From positions 1 to 12,525 of the forward strand of contig JABXJZ010000020.1 in NCBI GenBank assembly GCA_013375335.1: a stretch of 12,525 nt of DNA. The letters are read 5' to 3'. A program made the translations under genes and the position numbers. The notes under the pieces are model-generated. The model was not told the DNA's origin. It did not search any database and saw only the letters and a list, made by a program, of their open reading frames with translations. Every line of letters starts with the position of its first letter. Positions within the stretch are counted from its first letter, which is position 1. Shown here in pieces: positions 1 to 5,409 of this stretch. The DNA is from Desulfobacterales bacterium. Lineage in GTDB: Bacteria > Desulfobacterota > DSM-4660 > Desulfatiglandales > B25-G16.

Positions 1-320
1 GTCAGCCAATTGAGAAAATTCCCGTCCCAAGCACCACTGGTGTCCCTCACGAAGATATTGCTACCGTAGCTGTATTTCTTATAGGGCTCAAAGTACCCGT
101 AATACTTGATATTATGATCATAGGCGCTGGTGTATGCCTGGGAGTTCATGCTGCCTGAATTGTCCAGGATAATGAGGATATTGGGTGCCACGGTACTCAA
201 CTGAAAAATAGGGTAGGAGGTATAATCAGCCATAGCAGGCTCTGCTGCCAGGCCCTGATGCGTAAGGAGGGAAAGGAGCGCAAAAAGGGATAATATAATT
301 ATCATCTTTCGTCTATTCAT
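1..320 (-). CDS. pilY1: PilY1-type pilus tip adhesin, N-terminal part (runs off left edge)
   Basis: Only the first 106 codons are in the window. The protein starts MNRRKM with a hydrophobic signal segment (about residues 6-26, probable cleavage near GLAAEP). It then has VAPNILIILDNSGSMN at about 45-59: the metal-ion-dependent adhesion (MIDAS) DxSxS motif of a von Willebrand A domain. This is followed by a Tyr-rich stretch (KYYGYFEPYKKYSY) and the PilY1-typical GNFLNWL near residue 100. PilY1 proteins sit at the tip of type IV pili or in the envelope, and act in adhesion and in control of pilus extension. The ATG lies 2 bp after the pilX stop and is preceded by AGGGGGT, so it is the last visible gene of a minor-pilin operon. 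Family members usually exceed 1000 residues, so most of it, including any C-terminal beta-propeller, is outside. Identification rests on the N-terminus and gene context. Confidence 0.85.
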   Translation of the reverse strand, partial: MNRRKMIIILSLFALLSLLTHQGLAAEPAMADYTSYPIFQLSTVAPNILIILDNSGSMNSQAYTSAYDHNIKYYGYFEPYKKYSYGSNIFVRDTSGAWDGNFLNWL

Positions 321-322
321 CT

Positions 323-880
323 TTATAGACCCCCTGCAACGCCCACGACTTTTCGATAAACGGCATCCACATTGGAGAGGGAAGAGCTGGGACCTTGCCC
401 GAGAGAATCCATACCATAAAGGAGAGCCACTCCTCCGGCCGAACCTGCGCCAACCCCTTCAGCACCACTGGCAAATTCAGCCCCTGCCCCGGGTAAGGTT
501 TCCTGACCCATACGGTTAACATCCACATCCACATTGAAGCCGCCAAGGGTAAGTCTTATATCCCTGTCAGAATCATGCGCATCGTAACCCATAACCTCTC
601 TGTAGAAAGTGCCGCTGCTTCCGAGGTAGGTAATTCCCGCCACAATTGGCTCAGCCCCGTTATCAAGACAGGCGGAGATAAGCTTCGGGGTCGAGTAAAT
701 GCCACTGTCCGCATGGTAAAAAGCGATGTCATGGAACTTTTGGTTACCAGCAATTTGGATTTCGACCTGTGAAGTGTTTGTGGCCGATATTCCAATGAGG
801 GTGAGGATCATCAGCACAAGAAGGGCAACAAGTATAACAGATCCCTCCTCATCCCTCAGCTGTCTAAAGGATACCTTCAT
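323..880 (-). CDS. pilX: PilX-like minor pilin / pilus assembly protein
   Basis: A 185-residue protein with a short charged leader ending DEEG, then a single hydrophobic helix (SVILVALLVLMILTLIGIS) and the NTSQVEIQIAGN stretch characteristic of the PilX N-terminal family. That family builds the initiating tip complex of type IV pili with PilV, PilW and PilY1. Cleavage would fall after Gly13. Position +5 is Val rather than Glu, as expected for PilX/GspK-like tip pilins, which typically lack Glu5. The C-terminal half is Gly/Ala/Ser-rich. I chose the ATG at 880: a GGAGG lies 8 nt upstream of it, inside the five codons that would be added by the upstream ATG at 895, and that upstream ATG has no clear ribosome site. 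The gene follows pilV by about 22 bp and precedes pilY1 by 2 bp. Confidence 0.82.
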   Translation of the reverse strand: MKVSFRQLRDEEGSVILVALLVLMILTLIGISATNTSQVEIQIAGNQKFHDIAFYHADSGIYSTPKLISACLDNGAEPIVAGITYLGSSGTFYREVMGYDAHDSDRDIRLTLGGFNVDVDVNRMGQETLPGAGAEFASGAEGVGAGSAGGVALLYGMDSLGQGPSSSLSNVDAVYRKVVGVAGGL

Positions 881-902
881 CCTTTTGTCCTCCATGTCAT
901 GG

Positions 903-1331
903 TCATATTATCCTCGGCACTATTCGCTGCATTGAAAGGCTCTTCTGCACCCCGTGATCCGTCCAGGTAACAGTGAGGCTTATGGTTTTGGTATCATTGA
1001 GCGGGGAATCATCCGTGACATTCCAGGCAATCGAGTAACCAGCAGGAGGATTCGGATCCGTATGGTTCCCAGCGGAAAGGTCTGAATGGGTGTATGGTAG
1101 GGCCATTAATTTTTCGAGGCGGTCCGCTGCCAAGGTCGTAGCCTCTGTTACGCCGCTGGCAAAGGCGTTGCCCTTAATAGACGCGACTTGCATGGAAGCC
1201 AAGGACAGAAGACCTATAGATAAGATGGAGATGCCAACAATCGCATCTAAGAGGGTAAACCCTCTGTCATTTTTTGCCTTCTTAATGCCCCTAGTTGAAA
1301 TATCTTTCATACTTGTCAATTTCAGTATCAT
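903..1331 (-). CDS. pilV: PilV-like type IV minor pilin
   Basis: A 142-residue prepilin-like protein. A 24-residue basic leader ends in RG, followed by the class III (type IV pilin) signal GFTLLDAIVG and a hydrophobic helix to about residue 50. PilD would cut between Gly24 and Phe25. Residues after the helix (TEATTLAADRLEKLMALPY) match the PilV pattern of a helix followed by a small beta domain; the C-terminus (SLTVTWTDHG...SLSMQRIV) is a typical pilin beta strand end. Position +5 of the mature protein is Asp29 instead of the near-universal Glu. The start is supported by AGGGGGT about 8 nt upstream. It sits 15 bp downstream of pilW and 22 bp upstream of the chosen pilX start. Expected role: minor pilin of the priming/tip complex. 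Substitution by a pseudopilin such as GspI is the main alternative, made unlikely by the pilY1 neighbour. Confidence 0.82.
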   Translation of the reverse strand: MILKLTSMKDISTRGIKKAKNDRGFTLLDAIVGISILSIGLLSLASMQVASIKGNAFASGVTEATTLAADRLEKLMALPYTHSDLSAGNHTDPNPPAGYSIAWNVTDDSPLNDTKTISLTVTWTDHGVQKSLSMQRIVPRII

Positions 1332-1346
1332 TTTGTGTGACCCCCT

Positions 1347-2021
1347 TTACTCAAGGCCGAGATTAGGGCATCTGACCTCTGCCGTTAGAAATTTGCGACG
1401 GTAGGCATCACCTGGTAATGGGGCAAAAATAGTGTCTCCCTGTTGGTTCTCATAAACATTGCTGTTTGTGTATGCAGGGTCCGCCCGTTCGGCCCTGGCT
1501 ACAAGGGAGATCTGTGCTGATCTTATCTCAGAAAGAGATGCGGTAGGCGTACGGTTTTGATCCAGATAAACAAAATTGAGCGCATCAATGTTTTCAGCTA
1601 TAGTCTGGGTTCCCACACCGTTCACATCATTCCTTCCAAGATCCGTGTCACCATCCCCGTCAGCATCCAATAGGGCATAGGTGACGTCTTCATTGGCGTC
1701 ACCGGTATCGCCGTCTGAATCTCCTGTACCCGCATCATCAGTAATATCCCTTGTGATCCTTATGCTATTGGTGTTAGCTATTTGAATCCCTGCCAGTGCC
1801 GATCCGGTTGGATCATATCCAGCCATTCTGATTTCCTTCTTCATTAGATACATGGCTGCCCGTAAATTCTGCTGCATAGCCACGATCTGTTCCTGAGTGA
1901 CATGGGTTTTCTGCTGTGAGTACAAGGTGGAATAAATTGCTGCCATGACAATGCCTGATATGGCCATAGTGACTAAACACTCAATAATGGTAAAGCCTGG
2001 GTTGGATCTGGGAGGTTTCAT
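1347..2021 (-). CDS. pilW: PilW-like type IV minor pilin
   Basis: A 224-residue prepilin. The leader MKPPRSNPG is followed by FTIIECLVTMAISGIVMAAIY; cleavage after Gly9 would put Glu14 at +5, as in normal pilins. The segment MQQNLRAAMYLMKKEIRMAGYDP (about 49-71) is the PilW hallmark, and the C-terminal half contains ANEDVTYALL and IDALNFVYLD, also seen in PilW/GspJ-like proteins. Two Asp/Gly-rich loops occur at about 97-111 and 119-132 (DADGDGDTDLGRND), suggesting a metal-binding, probably calcium, surface loop; this is inference. I chose the ATG at 2021 because AAGGTG lies 8 nt upstream and the leader length is right; the longer open frame to 2093 adds 24 residues with no family character. 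First gene of the minor-pilin operon, behind a candidate sigma-54 promoter. Confidence 0.85.
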   Translation of the reverse strand: MKPPRSNPGFTIIECLVTMAISGIVMAAIYSTLYSQQKTHVTQEQIVAMQQNLRAAMYLMKKEIRMAGYDPTGSALAGIQIANTNSIRITRDITDDAGTGDSDGDTGDANEDVTYALLDADGDGDTDLGRNDVNGVGTQTIAENIDALNFVYLDQNRTPTASLSEIRSAQISLVARAERADPAYTNSNVYENQQGDTIFAPLPGDAYRRKFLTAEVRCPNLGLE

Positions 2022-2068
2022 TGCATTTGCACCTTGCTGGAAGTTCCTCGAGCGCCGGATGACTGTAC

Positions 2069-2084
2069 AGCAAAAGCCATTCCA
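2069..2084 (-). promoter_or_regulatory. Candidate sigma-54 (RpoN) promoter for pilW operon
   Basis: Read on the minus strand this is TGGAATGGCTTTTGCT. It has the invariant GG-N10-GC of -24/-12 promoters, and it matches the consensus TGGCACGN4TTGCW at all but two specified positions. Transcription would start near 2058, giving a leader of about 37 nt that contains the pilW ribosome site. RpoN control of pilus genes through NtrC-family activators is known in other bacteria; here it is inferred from the motif and its position. Confidence 0.55.
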
Positions 2085-2173
2085 AAATAACAAAATATCG
2101 CTTATTCAATATTTTTCAGACATCTATGCCCGGATTCAGGGCGAGCTAATCGCCCAGAGTGATTAAAAAAATA

Positions 2174-2216
2174 CGTACATGCTTATCTTTGACTATATCT
2201 TATTTTTTTATGTACG
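2174..2216. repeat. Interrupted inverted repeat CGTACAT/ATGTACG
   Basis: Perfect 7-bp arms at 2174-2180 and 2210-2216 are separated by 29 bp of AT-rich sequence. The element lies roughly 115-160 bp upstream of the predicted pilW transcription start, a usual distance for an RpoN activator (enhancer) site. On the minus strand the second arm is followed by a T run, so a weak terminator for the rarA transcript is an alternative reading. Confidence 0.35.
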
Positions 2217-2306
2217 CAGTCTTTACTCGCTACCTCAAAAGTCCCCTAGTTGATCCGAAGATGTCTAGCTTTGTATTCGCTTCTGTTAGCTCGTTATATA
2301 AAAGTA

Positions 2307-2321
2307 TTCACTCTGAGTGAA
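2307..2321. repeat. 15-bp perfect palindrome TTCACTC-T-GAGTGAA
   Basis: Seven-base arms with a single central base, so perfectly symmetric and operator-like. It lies about 250 bp upstream of the predicted pilW start and about 175 bp downstream of the radical SAM gene stop. It could be a dimeric regulator site (for example an activator site for the pilW promoter). On the minus strand it is a short hairpin followed by TACTTTT, which could act as a weak terminator of the rarA-radical SAM operon. The sequence alone does not decide. Confidence 0.4.
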
Positions 2322-2496
2322 CAAATAGCCGTTAAGCGTGAGGTGAAGGAGGGCCAGTGTGAAAGGCCAAGGGAACCAAAATATTATGAGGGAGTAAGGT
2401 CATTATTGGAGGGGCAGGTGGGGGGAGATGTTGAAATAGTGTGGTTGAGATTTGCTTCGAGTGTATTCTAAGCGTATGAATGGCGCTGGAGGTGAA

Positions 2497-3432
2497 TCAA
2501 ATGTGAAATAACAGCCTAAAACCGTGTCTTTCATCTAGTCGCGTAAGGCCTGCATCTTTAGCCCACTCCAGGGCTGCGGTATACTCCTTTGATGAGATCC
2601 TGTGATTAATATATTCATCCTGATATGCCGTACCGCACGGCCTATATTGATCCATAACGTTTACATACGTATTGGGTGATATCTCTTCCGATAAAAATTG
2701 CATCACCTCCTTGGTGCCGGCGATCCCATGAGGCATGACAAGATGCCTCACCAGCAAGCCCCTCTCAGCTATACCGTTTTTGTCTATCCTCAAGTCACCG
2801 ACCTGGGCATGCATCTCTTTCAAGGCGCTCACTGCCATTTGTCTATAATCCGGCGCACGGCAGTACCGATCTGCCCATTTTTGGTCCCAGAACTTAAAAT
2901 CGGGCATATAGATATCGATGATCCCTCTCAGGAGCCTCAGCGTCTCTACCCGCTCATAACCGCCACAGTTATAGACTATAGGTATCCTAAGACCGTTCTC
3001 CACGGCCACCAAAAGGGCCTCCAGTATCTGAGGTACGGCATGGGTAGGGGTAACCAGGTTTATGTTATGACAACCCCTGTTTTGCAGCTCTACCATTTGT
3101 GCCGCCAAATCCCTTGGTTCCAATTCTACTCCCTCGCCCAGATGGCTTATCTCGTAGTTCTGACAGAAAGAGCAACGGAGATTGCAAAAACTGAAGAAGA
3201 TGGTCCCTGAACCGAATCTGCCAACCAGCGGTGCCTCTTCCCCGAAATGGGCATTATAACTAGCAATCCTGGCCCTTCTACCAGTTTTGCAGAACCCCGT
3301 TTCGTTGTCTAAACGGTCAACCGCACACTGTCTGGGGCAGAGCCGACATTCCCTCAAGAGCTTGGTAGCCTCTTCCACCCTCTCTGCAAGCTGACCTTCC
3401 CTGTACGATTGAAGATACGACGGCTCGAACAT
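2497..3432 (-). CDS. PflA-like radical SAM protein (COG1313/PflX type)
   Basis: A 311-residue protein with the radical SAM cluster motif CNLRCSFC (Cys83, Cys87, Cys90), which binds a 4Fe-4S cluster and cleaves S-adenosylmethionine. The N-terminus carries extra cysteines (Cys29, Cys32, Cys36, Cys48: ECRLCPRQC...GFCKTG), typical of the PflX/COG1313 relatives of pyruvate formate-lyase activase and possibly an auxiliary cluster. Other family landmarks are INLVTPTH (about 124-131), VYNCGGYE (153-160), DIYMPDFKFWD (173-183) and NVMDQYRP (258-265). The substrate is unknown; no glycyl radical enzyme is in view. I chose the ATG at 3432, where family similarity begins; an upstream TTG at 3477 would add 15 residues, and neither start has a strong ribosome site. 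It lies 97 bp after rarA on the same strand, so probably co-transcribed, although that gap is large enough for its own promoter. Confidence 0.85.
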   Translation of the reverse strand: MFEPSYLQSYREGQLAERVEEATKLLRECRLCPRQCAVDRLDNETGFCKTGRRARIASYNAHFGEEAPLVGRFGSGTIFFSFCNLRCSFCQNYEISHLGEGVELEPRDLAAQMVELQNRGCHNINLVTPTHAVPQILEALLVAVENGLRIPIVYNCGGYERVETLRLLRGIIDIYMPDFKFWDQKWADRYCRAPDYRQMAVSALKEMHAQVGDLRIDKNGIAERGLLVRHLVMPHGIAGTKEVMQFLSEEISPNTYVNVMDQYRPCGTAYQDEYINHRISSKEYTAALEWAKDAGLTRLDERHGFRLLFHI

Positions 3433-3529
3433 GATGGTAAACCGATTACCGCTCCGAAGAGGTATCCAATAATGCAAGGGGCTTTGATGGGATATCCAAC
3501 GTCAAAGTTCAAAGCAGGAATGTTTGGCA

Positions 3530-4828
3530 CTAAGAATCCTCAAGCTCCTCCTTCTCTACCATCCTCCTTTTTATCTCCTTTTCGAATGCCGTGTTACTTG
3601 GTCGATAGAATATTTTCCCCTTAGTTTTTTCAGGGAGGTACTGCTGTTTTACCAGGCCCTTTGGGTAGTCATGGGGATATTTATAGCCTTTGCCATAACC
3701 CATCTGCTTCATCAATTGCGTTGGAGCGTTCCTGAGGTGAAGAGGTACAGGCTGGGGGCCTGATTCCTGAATCTCCTTTTTTACGGATTTCTCCGCTAGA
3801 TAGAGTGAATTACTCTTTGGCGCTGTAGCTAAATAAACTACTGCCTGGGCAAGAGAAAGCTCCGCCTCTGGCGGGCCTATCTTTTGCCAGGCCTGATAGG
3901 CAGTTAGGGCCACCTCCAGGGCCTTAGGATTGGCAAGGCCAATGTCCTCGGATGCAAATCGTATGAGTCGCCTACCGATAAAGAGCGGGTCCTCACCAGC
4001 TTCCAGCATCCTGTAGAGCCAGTAGACGGAGGCCTGAGGGTCGCTCCCCCTCATGCTCTTATGAAGGGCCGATATGAGGTTGTAATGTTCCTCGCCATCT
4101 TTGTCGTAGATGAGGGGTTTTCTATTCAAGGCGAGAGCAACAGCAGCCATATCTAATATGCGTTTACTATCCTTGTCCGGTTGAACAAAATAACTGGCGG
4201 ACTCCAGATTGTTAAGGGCTGTCCGGGCATCGCCGTGGGAGACGTTAATGATATACTGTAAGGCATCTTCTTGGACCTCGATATTCAGATCTGCTAGCCC
4301 CCTCTCTCTGTCTTCAAGGGCCCTCCTTAGAATTACGGCTATATCTTCGTTACCCAATGGTTTGAGGGTCATGACCCTGGTCCTTGAGAGCAGGGGTGGA
4401 ATAACCTCAAAGGACGGATTCTGAGTAGTGGCTCCAATGAGAATAATCAGGCCACTTTCGACATGTGGCAGAAATGCATCCTGTTGGGCCTTATTAAAGC
4501 GGTGAATCTCATCGACAAAGAGGATGGTCGGCTTTAGCTCGTATTTATGGGTCTTCTTTGCTGAAGCAATTACCGTTCGTAACTCTCTCACACCGGACAG
4601 CACTGCCGAGAATGATTCAAAAGGGCACTTACTGTATTTTGCTATCAACTTTGCGATGGTTGTTTTTCCTGAACCTGGCGGGCCCCAGAATATTATGGAA
4701 AATAGATTACCTGTCTCAAGCGACCTTCTTAATACCCTTGACGGACCGAGGATGTGATCCTGGCCCAATATCTCTTCAATCCTTTCTGGTCTCATCCTGG
4801 TGGCAAGAGGGGTCGTTCTAAGATTCAT
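3530..4828 (-). CDS. rarA: Replication-associated recombination protein A (RarA/MgsA), AAA+ ATPase
   Basis: A 432-residue AAA+ protein of the RarA/Mgs1/WRNIP1 family, which acts at stalled replication forks and gaps and interacts with SSB. Walker A GPPGSGKT is at 49-56, Walker B ILFVDEIH at 102-109, sensor-1 region GATTQNPSF at 132-140 and arginine-finger region LLSRTRV at 146-152. The family-typical N-terminus (PLATRMRPERIEEILGQDHILG) and C-terminal MgsA domain with PKSNSLYLA and YPHDYPKGLVKQQYLP complete it, so it looks full length and intact. The ATG at 4828 is preceded by AAGGTGA about 5 nt upstream and lies 4 bp after the stop of the receiver-domain gene, which implies translational coupling. 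It is encoded divergently from dnaE, fitting a shared replication theme, although divergence alone does not prove a functional link. Confidence 0.95.
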   Translation of the reverse strand: MNLRTTPLATRMRPERIEEILGQDHILGPSRVLRRSLETGNLFSIIFWGPPGSGKTTIAKLIAKYSKCPFESFSAVLSGVRELRTVIASAKKTHKYELKPTILFVDEIHRFNKAQQDAFLPHVESGLIILIGATTQNPSFEVIPPLLSRTRVMTLKPLGNEDIAVILRRALEDRERGLADLNIEVQEDALQYIINVSHGDARTALNNLESASYFVQPDKDSKRILDMAAVALALNRKPLIYDKDGEEHYNLISALHKSMRGSDPQASVYWLYRMLEAGEDPLFIGRRLIRFASEDIGLANPKALEVALTAYQAWQKIGPPEAELSLAQAVVYLATAPKSNSLYLAEKSVKKEIQESGPQPVPLHLRNAPTQLMKQMGYGKGYKYPHDYPKGLVKQQYLPEKTKGKIFYRPSNTAFEKEIKRRMVEKEELEDS

Positions 4829-4832
4829 TGTT

Positions 4833-5246
4833 TCACCTTGCCTCAAGGTTGATTGCCTTCTCCACAAGGTTTAGTGTTGTATCCATGTGAAATGGTTTGC
4901 TAAGAAGCAAGTCAACACCACTGGCTTTCAGCTCCTTTGTATCGAGTTCTTTATCCCATTCCTTAATGAGCACCACAGGGGTGTCTTGGTCGATTTCCTT
5001 GATCTTCTTTGCTACGTTCAAGCCACTTATACCGGGTAGGCGGACAGCAACCATAACCAGGTCGAACTTCCCCTTGCCCTTTTCAAATTTCCTTATTCCG
5101 TCGAGACCAATTGAAGCCGTAACCAGCTTGTATCCTTTCGCTGACAGTATCCTGACCAAGGTATTCCTGACTATATGCTCATAGAGGATAACGAGGATAG
5201 TCGCCTCCTTCTCCCTCCTCCTAGCTACCTCTTTCATGGTCTTCAT
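4833..5246 (-). CDS. Degenerate (pseudo-)receiver domain protein
   Basis: A 137-residue stand-alone protein with the overall pattern of a CheY-like receiver: ILVILYEHIVRNTLVRIL (17-34), GYKLVTAS (38-45), FDLVMVAVRLPGISGL (61-76), PVVLI (90-94) and LLSKPF (114-119). The residues needed for phosphorylation are mostly missing. The acidic pair that normally ends beta-1 is Leu21-Tyr22, the phospho-acceptor Asp is Ala67 in MVAVRLPG, and the conserved Thr/Ser at the end of beta-4 is Lys95. Only the conserved Lys (Lys117, in SKPF) remains. It is therefore probably a phosphorylation-independent protein-interaction module. No DNA-binding or output domain is attached. The N-terminus is basic (RRREK). 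The start at 5246 has only a weak ribosome site; ATG at 5237 is an alternative. The stop lies 4 bp before the rarA start, so the two are almost certainly co-expressed. Confidence 0.8.
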   Translation of the reverse strand: MKTMKEVARRREKEATILVILYEHIVRNTLVRILSAKGYKLVTASIGLDGIRKFEKGKGKFDLVMVAVRLPGISGLNVAKKIKEIDQDTPVVLIKEWDKELDTKELKASGVDLLLSKPFHMDTTLNLVEKAINLEAR

Positions 5247-5409
5247 TGATCTAAAAAAGCTTGAAGCGATAACTTCTTTACCATATTATAAACCGCGAAA
5301 TACCCCGCTTATGATCTGGTAATTTTCAGTTTTCTCTATTATAGTGGCCGCTGACTGCTGCTAGATCAAAATTCAATTTATCTGATTTACCCAAGTTCGT
5401 CAAACATAT
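5247..5409. other. Divergent intergenic region between receiver gene and dnaE
   Basis: 163 bp of moderately AT-rich sequence that must contain promoters for both directions. The minus-strand TATAAT at 5285-5290 is the best element; towards dnaE a TATAGT at about 5340-5345 is possible, with no convincing -35. dnaE itself has no clear ribosome site in the 20 bp before its ATG. Confidence 0.4.
5285..5290 (-). promoter_or_regulatory. Possible sigma-70 -10 element for receiver-rarA operon
   Basis: TATAAT on the minus strand, about 39 bp before the chosen start of the receiver gene; no good -35 hexamer is seen at 16-18 bp, so this is a partial promoter call. Confidence 0.35.

Larger units (their letters stand above)
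2022..2496. other. Intergenic regulatory region between pilW and radical SAM gene
   Basis: About 475 bp without a convincing gene. Besides the sigma-54 site and the two palindromes, the minus strand holds a possible RNA hairpin at about 2239-2268 (CTAG, ATC, a TTCG loop, GAT, CTAG). A purine-rich stretch (G-rich on the plus strand) covers about 2340-2430. A 73-codon plus-strand frame at 2250-2471 has no ribosome site or recognisable family and is not called. No tRNA signature was found. Confidence 0.5.

Noticed and set aside
2144..2170. Hairpin AATCGC/GTGATT next to an A run as a terminator
   Set aside because: The U run would lie before, not after, the stem on the minus strand, and nothing on the plus strand needs a terminator there.
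2220..2340. Cyclic-di-GMP (GEMM) riboswitch upstream of pilW on the minus strand
   Set aside because: Such riboswitches often precede pilus genes and a GAGGTAGCGAG piece looks similar, but the conserved GGGCAAACC and ACGCAAAGCC blocks are absent, and the predicted sigma-54 start lies downstream of the region.
2250..2471. 73-codon plus-strand open frame
   Set aside because: No ribosome site, no recognisable motif, biased composition, and it covers the regulatory region; more likely chance.
2698..3210. 170-codon plus-strand frame opposite the radical SAM gene
   Set aside because: Fully inside a convincing gene on the other strand, with no motif of its own; shadow frame.
3433..3529. Minus-strand frame between rarA and the radical SAM gene that reads like a short membrane segment (GYPIKAPCIIGYLFGAVIG)
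   Set aside because: Begins with GTG overlapping the rarA stop, has no ribosome site, and runs out of frame into the radical SAM gene; chance or a decayed intergenic repeat.
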